A stretch of 64,000 nucleotides of DNA from Niabella sp. (lineage in GTDB: Bacteria > Bacteroidota > Bacteroidia > Chitinophagales > Chitinophagaceae), in assembly GCA_027493055.1 (NCBI GenBank), contig JAPUDO010000023.1, forward strand, positions 47,581-111,580. Reading direction: 5' to 3'. Each line of letters opens with the position of its first letter. Position 1 is the stretch's first letter. Shown one piece after another: positions 26,842 to 34,996 of this stretch. Position numbers and translations under genes: made by a program. A model generated the notes under the pieces. That model did no database searches. It saw only the letters and a list, made by a program, of their open reading frames with translations, and was not told the origin of the DNA.

Positions 26842-26944
26842 CTGCGAAACTTAAAGTTTCGCAGAACTGCTCTTCGGAAATTGCAGTTCGCTGTTCTTCG
26901 GGACTTGCAGTCCCGAAGCCTATTCTATCGATTTTAGCGATAAC
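26842..26944. repeat. REP-like repeat block B beside the RAYT gene
   Basis: This is a second copy of the three-hairpin block, in direct orientation 718 bp from block A. Hairpins 1 (26842-26864) and 2 (26896-26918) are identical to those of block A. Hairpin 3 (26926-26942, TATCG-N7-CGATA) differs by one base, and the linker GCTCTTCGGAAATTGCAGTTCG is better preserved than in block A. The two blocks bracket the transposase gene. Confidence 0.85.
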
Positions 26945-26983
26945 AGATCGAAAAATACGCTTGTTTTTCATCCACCTTACCTC

Positions 26984-27003
26984 CCCCCAAAAGGGGGATT
27001 TTT
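26984..27003 (+). terminator. Terminator-like hairpin CCCCC-AAAA-GGGGG plus T-run
   Basis: A perfect 5-bp G/C stem with a tetraloop AAAA is followed by ATTTTT on the plus strand. It could stop read-through from the repeat region or the beta-propeller gene, which ends about 860 bp earlier. The stem is short, so the call is tentative. Confidence 0.4.
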
Positions 27004-27125
27004 AATACACCCCCCGGCCGAAACCCTTTATAGCACTTCGTTTCATCGCAAATCACCCTTTTAGGGGGATATTAAAAATTTAACAAATTATTTCCTTTGT
27101 CTCATTGCATTTGTAAAATACCCCA

Positions 27126-27221
27126 ATGGAAGTATATACAATAATTGCAGCAAACAGGGATTTTCACAAAAGCAAAATTGATCCTGAAAAAATTAAAATT
27201 CTTTTAAAGAAATGTATTTAG
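27126..27221 (+). CDS. Possible 31-residue small ORF, unknown
   Basis: An ATG at 27126 opens a 31-codon frame starting MEVYTIIAANRDFHKSK and ending KKCI before TAG. The product is lysine-rich with a plausible helix. No clear ribosome-binding site or homologue is recognised. It could be a real small protein, a leader peptide upstream of SusC, or the remnant of a longer gene; chance is also possible. Confidence 0.2.
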   Translation: MEVYTIIAANRDFHKSKIDPEKIKILLKKCI

Positions 27222-27305
27222 CCGAACGAGAAAACGGTTAGATGATCATTTCTGATAGTTTCCCGAAAGTGTTCAAAAATCAATGTTTAACCAAAAAATA
27301 AGTTC

Positions 27306-30300
27306 ATGAGAAAGACTTTCTTATTTCTTTCGCTATTGCTGTTCACGTGCCTTGTTACAAGGGCGCAAAGTAGTACTATTACCGGAGTTGTTACAGATGA
27401 AAAAGGCATTCCTGTTGCTTCAGCAAGTATACTTATTGCCGGCACCAACACCGGTGTATTTTCAGATGAAGCAGGCCGGTTTTCTATTACAATCCCCGAA
27501 GGTAAAAAGAGGCTGGATATCTCAGCCGTTGGAAGAGTTACAAGACAAATAACCATTGGCAGCGAATCACACCTGAATATTATGCTCTCGCAGGAGCAGG
27601 AATCAATGGAGACCATTGTTGTAACGGCCTATGGCCGGCAAACACGCAGGTCTGTAACAGGCGCTGTTTCCTCCATCAATGCCCAGGATATTGAGAAACG
27701 CGCCTTAACAAGTGTTACCGGGGCATTGGAAGGTGCCGCTACCGGGGTTATGGTAAATAACTCTTACGGTCAGCCTGGCAGCATGCCTGCTATCCGCATC
27801 CGGGGCTTTTCTTCTGTAAACGGGAACAACAGGCCATTGTATGTAGTAGACGGAGTGATTATGGGTACCGATGTGGTAGGAACAGAAGAGATAGGAAGCA
27901 GCATTGCAGATCTGAATCCAAATGATATTGAGAATGTATCTGTATTAAAAGATGCTGCTGCTGCTGCGTTATTCGGGAATAAAGCTTCCAATGGCGTTGT
28001 CTTAATTACTACCAAAAGAGCCAGTTCAGGCAAGCCGGTTTTTAATGCCATTGTGAACCAGGGCATGTACACCCGTGGTTTAAAAGACTATAAAACCATG
28101 ACACCGGATCAGTATATGGAAACTATGTGGCTGGGCTACAGGAACAACCTGCTGTCCACCAGCAATGTTTATAATACCGTTGAAAAGGCTAATGCAAAAG
28201 CCACACAATCTGTTATTACAGATAATATCCGTTACAACATCTACAACAAACCCAGCGATCAGCTTTTTGACAATAATGGCAAACTGGTAGCCGGCGCTTC
28301 CATACTTCCCGGGTATGCAGAAGACCTCGACTGGTATGCACCCATCCTGCAAAAAGGCCACCGGCAGGATTATAACGTAAACGGAGGCGCCCGCAACGAA
28401 AAAAGCAGCGTATATTTTTCAACAGGTTACTTAGATGAAAAGGGATTTTTTAAACGTTCCCGTTTTCAAAGGTTTACCGGCAGGATTAATGCAGATATAA
28501 CGCCCGTAAAATGGTTTAAGACCGGCGTAATGCTGAATGGTACCAGCCAAATCAACAATAACTATACTGATGACGATGAGGCTTTTAACAATCCCATCAA
28601 AAACGCCAGAACGATAGCGCCGGTATTTCCTGTACACCTGCACGATGCCACCACAGGAGACTATATCCTGGATGACAATGGAAATAAACAATATGATGAT
28701 GGCTCTTTATATAATCGCGGGCAATATCCCGCCCGCAATGCTATCTGGGAAAATGAGCTGAACAGCAGGAAAACCCATATCAACACTATGCAGGGACAGG
28801 CATTTGCCAATATCAGATTCCTGGAAGATTTTTCTTTTACCATAACAGGCGATCTTACCTCAAAAAATACAGAGCTGAGGCGGTATGAAAATCCCATTGT
28901 AGGTGACGGTTCGGGTAATCTTGGCAGGGTAGGCAGGAATATGTACCGGTATAAAACCTATACATTCCAGCAGCAGCTGAACTGGAGCCGCTTTTTTGGG
29001 AAGCACAGCTTTGATGTGCTGGCGGGACATGAGAATTATAATTTCTTCTACAGCAACCTGTATGGCAATAAAGGCATTCAAACTTTTCCCGGCTTAGAGA
29101 ATCTCGACAATTTTACCAGCATCCTGGACTTAGGCGAGTATGAAAGCGTGGTAAAAACAGAAAGCTACCTGGGAAGGATCCGATACAATTTTGACCAGAA
29201 ATATTTTATTGAAGGCTCACTACGGAGGGATGGCTCATCACGCTTCAATCCCCAACACCGCTGGGGCAACTTTGGCGGTATCTCGGCCGCATGGACCGTT
29301 TCAAAAGAAGCGTTTCTTTCGGGCAACAGGATCATTAACGACCTGAAGCTGAGAGCAGGCTATGGTTCCGTAGGGAACGACGGAAGCGCGGCCTATTACG
29401 CCTGGCAATCGTTATATGTTATGAACCAGAATGCCAATTTAGGAGCACTGTACCTTTCGCAGGTAGGCGCTACCAACCTGATCTGGGAAAAAGTAGGCAC
29501 CTGGGGCGCAGCTGTGGAAGGCCGGCTGTTCGACAAGCTGAATTTCTCTGCTGAATATTTTGATAAACGTTCTATCGACCTGATATTTCCTTTCAATCTG
29601 CCGCTTTCAGCAGGCGCAACCACCTCTCTTGTTGCAGAGGCCACGGTACTGAAAAACCTGGGCACATTATCCAACAAGGGATGGGAACTGGCTGCAGATT
29701 ATGATATCATAAGCGGCAAAGAATTCAGGCTGAACTTTGGCGCTAACGCTACTTTCCTGAAAAATAAAATCATTCGCCTGCCGGAAGAAAACAGGAAAGG
29801 CGGAATTATCAGTGGCTCCAAGAAGCTGTTTGAAGGCCACAGCATTTATGATTTCTGGCTATACCAGTTTGCCGGTGTAGATCAGATGACCGGAACGTCC
29901 TTATACATAGCAGATGATGTAGTGTACAATGGCGGCAATCCTGACAAACCGGGCACAGCCATACCTGCTTCCAGCCTGGTTACCATTAATGGTAAAAAAT
30001 ATGTGAAAAATACCACTTATGCCAAAAGAGACTGGAGCGGCACTTCTATCCCCAAAGTGTTTGGTGGTGTTACATTAAAAGCCGATTGGAAAAACCTGAC
30101 TTTCTCAGCATTATTTACTTACAGCCTAGGCGGCAAAATGCTGGATTATACATACCAGGACCTGATGGCTATGTCCGGCCCCGCTCACAATCTGCATGTT
30201 GACCTGCTGCAGTCCTGGAATGGTGCACCGGCAGGAATGACAGAAACTTCACCCAACAGGTTAGATCCCAAGGGCCTTCCGGTAGTTGATTATTCCAAAA

Positions 30301-30566
30301 GCGATCAGTCAAACGCAGTTTCATCCAGGTTTTTACAGGATGCCAGCTACAGTGTAATAAAAAATATATCATTGGGATACAGACTGCCGGCTGCGGTGCT
30401 GGAACGTGTGTCACTAAGGTCATTATCCATAAATCTTACGGCAGAAAACCTGGCAACTTTTACCAAACTACAGGGTATGGATCCGCAGCAATCTTTTAAT
30501 GGTCTGCACTACAGCTATTTTATGACACCAAGGGTGTTTTCACTTGGAATTAATTTAGGATTATAA
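27306..30566 (+). CDS. SusC-type TonB-dependent transporter (second pair)
   Basis: This 1086-residue outer-membrane importer has a signal peptide (residues 1-21, LFTCLVTRAQ), a carboxypeptidase-regulatory-like domain (ITGVVTDEKGIPVASASI), the transition ETIVVTAYGRQTRRSVTGAV, a plug with LYVVDGVIMG and AALFGNKASNGVVLITTKR, and a C-terminal barrel ending FSLGINLGL. No STN domain is present. The SusD partner starts 12 bp downstream. No carbohydrate-active enzyme gene follows, so the pair depends on enzymes encoded elsewhere, perhaps the beta-helix and propeller genes upstream. The substrate is unknown. Confidence 0.95.
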   Translation: MRKTFLFLSLLLFTCLVTRAQSSTITGVVTDEKGIPVASASILIAGTNTGVFSDEAGRFSITIPEGKKRLDISAVGRVTRQITIGSESHLNIMLSQEQESMETIVVTAYGRQTRRSVTGAVSSINAQDIEKRALTSVTGALEGAATGVMVNNSYGQPGSMPAIRIRGFSSVNGNNRPLYVVDGVIMGTDVVGTEEIGSSIADLNPNDIENVSVLKDAAAAALFGNKASNGVVLITTKRASSGKPVFNAIVNQGMYTRGLKDYKTMTPDQYMETMWLGYRNNLLSTSNVYNTVEKANAKATQSVITDNIRYNIYNKPSDQLFDNNGKLVAGASILPGYAEDLDWYAPILQKGHRQDYNVNGGARNEKSSVYFSTGYLDEKGFFKRSRFQRFTGRINADITPVKWFKTGVMLNGTSQINNNYTDDDEAFNNPIKNARTIAPVFPVHLHDATTGDYILDDNGNKQYDDGSLYNRGQYPARNAIWENELNSRKTHINTMQGQAFANIRFLEDFSFTITGDLTSKNTELRRYENPIVGDGSGNLGRVGRNMYRYKTYTFQQQLNWSRFFGKHSFDVLAGHENYNFFYSNLYGNKGIQTFPGLENLDNFTSILDLGEYESVVKTESYLGRIRYNFDQKYFIEGSLRRDGSSRFNPQHRWGNFGGISAAWTVSKEAFLSGNRIINDLKLRAGYGSVGNDGSAAYYAWQSLYVMNQNANLGALYLSQVGATNLIWEKVGTWGAAVEGRLFDKLNFSAEYFDKRSIDLIFPFNLPLSAGATTSLVAEATVLKNLGTLSNKGWELAADYDIISGKEFRLNFGANATFLKNKIIRLPEENRKGGIISGSKKLFEGHSIYDFWLYQFAGVDQMTGTSLYIADDVVYNGGNPDKPGTAIPASSLVTINGKKYVKNTTYAKRDWSGTSIPKVFGGVTLKADWKNLTFSALFTYSLGGKMLDYTYQDLMAMSGPAHNLHVDLLQSWNGAPAGMTETSPNRLDPKGLPVVDYSKSDQSNAVSSRFLQDASYSVIKNISLGYRLPAAVLERVSLRSLSINLTAENLATFTKLQGMDPQQSFNGLHYSYFMTPRVFSLGINLGL

Positions 30567-30578
30567 AATATTGAAAAT

Positions 30579-32105
30579 ATGAAGAAGCATATATTCCGCT
30601 TAATTATTACTATAGCCGCTTTCACCTCCTGCAGTAAAAGCTATCTTGATACAAAACCTACAGATGCAGTTGGCCTGGAATCGGTATTTAAAACCACTGC
30701 CAACGCAGCACTGGCCGTAAATGGACTGGCCAAAATGATGACCAATCAATACCTCGAAAGCCAGGGTTTTAACGGGGAAGGCACTATAAAAATGTGGTAT
30801 GGCAACTATGCCGGCGCCGACTTTTATGTAAACCTGCCGGGATGGGCGCCCCTGATCAATGCTACACTTTATGAGAATACAACCACTGTTTACAATTATT
30901 ATGTATGGTATTACTATTATAAAATAATAGGAAATGCTAACACCATATTGGCAAGAATAGATGCTGCAGAAGGCCCGGAGCCTGAGAAAGGGTTTATAAA
31001 AGCGCAGGCCTTAACTTTTAGGGCCTATTGTTACATGATGCTGGTTCAGTTTTATGGCAACCGCTGGTCCGACTCACAAAACGGAGCCGCCAAAGCCGTT
31101 GTGCTGAGGCTGGATGAAAGCTCGGGGGCCATTCCCCGCTCCACCTTAAAAGAGTGCTACGACCAGATATATAAGGACCTGGACAATGCCATTACCATGT
31201 ATGAAAGCTCGGGCGGTGAGCGCAGCGATTATTTTGAAGCCGATCAGAATGTAGCTTACGCTGTATATGCGCGGGCTGCCCTGAACCGGCAGGACTATGC
31301 AAAAGCCGAGCAGTATGCAAAGCTGGCACGCACAGGCTATCCCTTAATGAACAATGCTGATTATAAAGACGGATTTGCCAACCCTACTTCCGAATGGATC
31401 TGGAGCAGCTATGGCGCCACTGATGAATCACTTTATTACTACTCCTTCCTGGCCTATATAGCTTATAACTCCAACGCCGGCGCTGTTAGGGGAACACCTA
31501 AATGCATCAATAAGCTGCTGTTTAATAAAATTCCTGCTTCAGATATTCGCAAATCGCTCTTTTTAGATCCGGCAGGCTACACTTACAATACAGGAACCGG
31601 GCAGGCATCTGCAACACTGGCCGCTTATGGCAGATCATTATATCCCGATATTCAATCCAATGCTACCCTGTATGCCTATATGCAATTCAAGTTTAAAGCA
31701 AATGATTTACCCGGGGTGGGTAACATACCACATTTCCGCTCTTCGGAAATGATACTGATAGAAGCAGAAGCCAAATACTTTCAAAACAAACCGGCATCGG
31801 AAATACAGGCATTGTTAACACAGCTGAACAGAACATCCGGCAGGGATCCGGATTACACCGCCACTAAAACCGGAGAAGACCTCTGGAACGAGATTAAGCT
31901 GTACAGGAGTATTGAACTCTGGGGCGAGGGCTTCGACTGGTTTGACCTGAAACGATGGGGCGTTACTTTACAAAGAACTGCTACAGACCAGGGAGGCAGC
32001 TTCCCGGCAGCCCTGGCTGTTACCATAAAACCGGAAGACAGGAATAAATGGACATGGCTCATTCCAAACAAGGAATTTGATTACAACAGTGCCATAAATG
32101 AGTAA
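30579..32105 (+). CDS. SusD/RagB-family lipoprotein (second pair)
   Basis: This 508-residue surface lipoprotein has a lipobox FTSC (Cys18) followed by YLDTKPTDAVG. SusD features include KAQALTFRAYCYMMLVQFYG, the helical region around residues 190-250 and the C-terminal LYRSIELWGEGFDWFDLKRWG. It partners the SusC encoded 12 bp upstream, and a terminator follows at 32114. The operon is thus just these two genes. Confidence 0.95.
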   Translation: MKKHIFRLIITIAAFTSCSKSYLDTKPTDAVGLESVFKTTANAALAVNGLAKMMTNQYLESQGFNGEGTIKMWYGNYAGADFYVNLPGWAPLINATLYENTTTVYNYYVWYYYYKIIGNANTILARIDAAEGPEPEKGFIKAQALTFRAYCYMMLVQFYGNRWSDSQNGAAKAVVLRLDESSGAIPRSTLKECYDQIYKDLDNAITMYESSGGERSDYFEADQNVAYAVYARAALNRQDYAKAEQYAKLARTGYPLMNNADYKDGFANPTSEWIWSSYGATDESLYYYSFLAYIAYNSNAGAVRGTPKCINKLLFNKIPASDIRKSLFLDPAGYTYNTGTGQASATLAAYGRSLYPDIQSNATLYAYMQFKFKANDLPGVGNIPHFRSSEMILIEAEAKYFQNKPASEIQALLTQLNRTSGRDPDYTATKTGEDLWNEIKLYRSIELWGEGFDWFDLKRWGVTLQRTATDQGGSFPAALAVTIKPEDRNKWTWLIPNKEFDYNSAINE

Positions 32106-32113
32106 TAATACAA

Positions 32114-32138
32114 AGCGCCTTATCCGGGCGCTTTTTTT
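32114..32138 (+). terminator. Rho-independent terminator after SusD
   Basis: A stem AGCGCC/GGCGCT with a 7-base loop TTATCCG is followed directly by a run of seven T. It starts 8 bp after the SusD stop, a textbook position. It ends the two-gene SusCD operon and separates it from the PepSY-like gene. Confidence 0.85.
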
Positions 32139-32249
32139 AATATTACATAAGGGTTAAACCACCCTTTACCTGTTGCCCAAATTCACGCTTTAAGGGGGAT
32201 AGTTTTGCTTCATTACAATGCTACCTTTATAATAACACAACCGGCAAAA

Positions 32250-32696
32250 ATGAAAAAAATAATGCTCACCGCCTTGTTATTAGCATCGTTGCATGTTACC
32301 AGGGCCTTTCCGGGTTACAGTGATACAAATAACCCGGCTATATCCACCTTCAATAAAATCTTTAAGAATGTACAGGATGTATCCTGGCTTTTTCAAAGCC
32401 AATATTCCTTTGCTTCTTTTACTATTGACCAGGTATATGTAAAAGCATGGTTTGATAAAGACGGGAGGCTTACCCGAACCATCCGTTATTATCAGGAAGA
32501 AAACCTGGCCCCGTTCATTAAATCGCATATCAGCCAGAAATACGGGTCGTGGGAAATATTTGGTATCACAGAGTTGTCCACTAAAAATAATTTATACTAT
32601 GAAATAGTGCTGAAAAAAGAAGGGCATATACGTGTGATAGTAATGGATAATAAAGCAGGCATTTTATCAGAACGAAAATACCGGATCCCGGGCTGA
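32250..32696 (+). CDS. Small secreted PepSY/BLIP-like protein
   Basis: From the ATG at 32250 this protein has 148 residues with a signal peptide (MLTALLLASLHVTRAFPG). The body has the pattern of the PepSY-like (beta-lactamase-inhibitor-like) proteins common in Bacteroidota: FNKIFKNVQDVSWLFQ, then SFTIDQVYVKAWFDKDGRL, then YYEIVLKKEGHIRVIVMDN. Their function is unknown; most are periplasmic. An upstream in-frame ATG at 32205 would spoil the signal peptide. It has no operon partner: a terminator lies before it and a convergent gene after it. Confidence 0.7.
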   Translation: MKKIMLTALLLASLHVTRAFPGYSDTNNPAISTFNKIFKNVQDVSWLFQSQYSFASFTIDQVYVKAWFDKDGRLTRTIRYYQEENLAPFIKSHISQKYGSWEIFGITELSTKNNLYYEIVLKKEGHIRVIVMDNKAGILSERKYRIPG

Positions 32697-32731
32697 TAAC
32701 AGCTCCCTGTGTCTGTTTAGTATTAAATTTT

Positions 32732-33664
32732 TTAGAATGGGTTGCTATATTCCATATACCTGTTAAACAAATGATGCGCCTGTACATAAGAGCTTTGGGG
32801 GCTCATAAAATGACTGAACTCAAAAGTAATAGCTTTATCATATCCCGCGCGCGCGGCTGCCTGTAATTTCAATAACAGCTTTTCAAATTTAATGGGTAAA
32901 AATTTGATGGGCATATCGCGATCAAAAGTTTCTGCATTTGTCCAGCACTGCATTCCGTATTTATCTGCCAGCTTCTTATTAAGAGAAAAAAAAGCATCCA
33001 GCTCATCATAGTCAATTTGTCCATCCTGAAATGCAACTGCATCTACTGCACCCTGCAATCCGCTGAATATTTCGTTCCACTCTGCTTCGTGCTCCTGTAC
33101 ACTTACATAATCTGCTTTTGTTAGTTCAGCACCTGATGCAAGTACCGCCTTTTTACCATCTATCCATGGTGAGATGAATGTAGGAAGGTTATTGCTTATC
33201 TGTTTACATTGCAGGCCCAATGTTCTGAAAGCTTCTGTAGCGCCAATTGTTTTACGGCTGATCTCTGTACTTAAATACCAGCCTTTAAATGAGCTATACT
33301 GACCATAGCGTTCCCACACTTCTTCAATAACATATTTATTATCATTTATTTCACAGGTAAGATCGCCTGTGTCCCAGTACACGCCGCTATCATATAATCC
33401 AAAATAGAATTGCATTTCATACTTTTCCGCCAGTTGCAGAAAAAGTTCAAGCAAATCAACAGGTGGCTTATAACAGCCTTTTTTGATCAGGTAAGGAGAT
33501 GGATAAGTGATAAACTTTCTATACCCCGACCGGATCATTATAACGGTATCTATACCTGCCTGCTTCATGTACTGGAAATCACGCTCCCATTCTGCTGCGC
33601 TCCAGTTTTGATGCGGAATATCGTGGCTGATCTCATCAATAAAAGTGCCTGTTATTTTCATCAT
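32732..33664 (-). CDS. DUF4434 TIM-barrel protein, putative intracellular glycosidase
   Basis: This 310-residue protein lacks a signal peptide and matches the DUF4434 pattern: ITGTFIDEISHDIPHQNW at the start, DFQYMKQAGIDTVIMIRSGY, GWYLSTEISR and AITFEFSHFMSPQSS at the end. DUF4434 proteins are TIM barrels with glycoside-hydrolase-like active sites but no settled activity; Glu in STEIS and EFSH are candidate catalytic residues. Its ATG directly follows the MFS stop, so translation is coupled. It probably acts on the sugar imported by the MFS carrier; this is inference. Confidence 0.8.
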   Translation of the reverse strand: MMKITGTFIDEISHDIPHQNWSAAEWERDFQYMKQAGIDTVIMIRSGYRKFITYPSPYLIKKGCYKPPVDLLELFLQLAEKYEMQFYFGLYDSGVYWDTGDLTCEINDNKYVIEEVWERYGQYSSFKGWYLSTEISRKTIGATEAFRTLGLQCKQISNNLPTFISPWIDGKKAVLASGAELTKADYVSVQEHEAEWNEIFSGLQGAVDAVAFQDGQIDYDELDAFFSLNKKLADKYGMQCWTNAETFDRDMPIKFLPIKFEKLLLKLQAAARAGYDKAITFEFSHFMSPQSSYVQAHHLFNRYMEYSNPF

Positions 33665-34978
33665 TTATTCTTTAGTCAAATTCATTTCATCCGTATGCGC
33701 TTCTGCTGTTACTTCTTCAGGTTTTCTTAAAGGCACCAGCCAGGTTACTGCAAATGCCGGGATGGTGGCAATAAGCACCCAGATAAAAAATTCTTTATAG
33801 CCCAGGTAATCGCTCAGCATGCCGCTAATCATAGAAGGAATCATAAAACCCAGGTTCATTAACCCGCTGCCAAAAGCGTAGTGGGCCATTTTGTATTTGC
33901 CGGGAGCGATGTTTTGCATCATAAACAGAATAAGGCCCACAAAGCCATAGCCATAGCCAAAATACTCAATAGCCACCGCCGAAGCAATGACGTAGAGATT
34001 GGTGGGTTGTGCAATGGCCAGGAATGCGTATGCAGCAAAAGGGAGGTTAAAAAACGTACACAGGATGAGCAACGTTCTCCGGGTAAGCCCTTTGTTAGAA
34101 ACATAATAACCTGCCACAATAGAACCTATAACGAAGGCAATGGCCCCAAATACACCATACAGCAAACCAATTTCTGAAGTGCTTAAACCCAGGCCTCCCT
34201 GCTGCCGGGCGGCTTTAAAGAACAGGGGCGTAATTTTTATAGCCTGCCCCTCGGCAAAACGATAGAATACAATAAAACAGAGACTGAACCAGATATTTTT
34301 CTTTTGAAAAAAAGTAACAATCACATCTTTTAATGTATCAAATCCTTCTTTTACAGAGTTGGCCTTTTGGGCTTCACCTCCTGACGGCAATACCCTCATA
34401 TTATATAAGCCTAATATAACCATGATGATACCGTATATAAACATTACTACCATCCAGGCATTTTGAATACCAATGCTCTTTTCCAACTGCCCCGCCAGGT
34501 ACACCAGCACACCTCCTGAAAACACTTTAGCTATATTGTAGAAAGCGCCCTGCCAACCTACAAACCTGGCTTGCAGTTTGGGCGTAAGCTCGTTTAAATA
34601 AACACCATCAGCTGCAGTATCGTGGGTAGACCCGCTAAAAGCAATGATGGTTAATATGGCAATAGAAAAAGCAAAGAAGTGATTTAGCTGCAGCGTAAGC
34701 GCCAGCAATCCAAACAGCATCCCTGTAAAGATCTGTGTTGTATAAACAAAAAACTTTTTGGTTTTATACATTTCCAGGAATGGCCCCCAAAGCGGCTTAA
34801 TGGTCCACGGAAGCATGATGAGCGAGGTCCAGAAGGCAATTTGAGTATCAGATATACCCATGTTCTTGTACATGATGGAGCTTGCTCCCGACAGGGCTAC
34901 AAAAGGCAGCCCCATGGCAAACCAGGTAGTGGGTATCCAAAAAATGGGGCTAAGATTTTTATGTTTTGTTTGTGTCAC
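33665..34978 (-). CDS. MFS transporter of the AmpG/PAT type
   Basis: This 437-residue inner-membrane protein has about 12 transmembrane helices. The start PTTWFAMGLPFVALSGASS and the segments AFWTSLIMLPWTIKPLWGP and STHDTAADGVYLNEL parallel the AmpG/PAT family (G-L-P near the N-terminus, L-P-x-x-x-K-x-x-W-x-P, and S-Q-D-I-A-V-D). AmpG imports GlcNAc-anhydroMurNAc muropeptides, but Bacteroidota members vary. It lies between the NagX-like acyltransferase gene (18 bp) and DUF4434 (adjacent). It is the likely inner-membrane entry step of this locus; the substrate is inferred as an amino sugar or its oligomer. Confidence 0.88.
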   Translation of the reverse strand: MTQTKHKNLSPIFWIPTTWFAMGLPFVALSGASSIMYKNMGISDTQIAFWTSLIMLPWTIKPLWGPFLEMYKTKKFFVYTTQIFTGMLFGLLALTLQLNHFFAFSIAILTIIAFSGSTHDTAADGVYLNELTPKLQARFVGWQGAFYNIAKVFSGGVLVYLAGQLEKSIGIQNAWMVVMFIYGIIMVILGLYNMRVLPSGGEAQKANSVKEGFDTLKDVIVTFFQKKNIWFSLCFIVFYRFAEGQAIKITPLFFKAARQQGGLGLSTSEIGLLYGVFGAIAFVIGSIVAGYYVSNKGLTRRTLLILCTFFNLPFAAYAFLAIAQPTNLYVIASAVAIEYFGYGYGFVGLILFMMQNIAPGKYKMAHYAFGSGLMNLGFMIPSMISGMLSDYLGYKEFFIWVLIATIPAFAVTWLVPLRKPEEVTAEAHTDEMNLTKE

Positions 34979-34996
34979 TTTATTGAATGTATTTGA

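Larger units (their letters stand above)
26945..27305. other. Gene-poor stretch between REP block B and SusC
   Basis: This 361-bp stretch holds no recognised gene. It contains a CCCCC-AAAA-GGGGG hairpin followed by ATTTTT (26984-27003), a weaker CCC-TTTTA-GGG hairpin (about 27055-27067), two copies of AGGGGGAT (26992 and 27063) and a 31-codon open frame at 27126. The leader and promoter of the SusC gene at 27306 must lie here, but no good TAnnTTTG box was found; TGCATTTG near 27107 is one base off. Confidence 0.5.

Noticed and set aside
26124-26944. CRISPR array or tandem repeat array
   Set aside because: There are only two repeat blocks, separated by a protein gene, and the units are palindromic hairpins without spacers.
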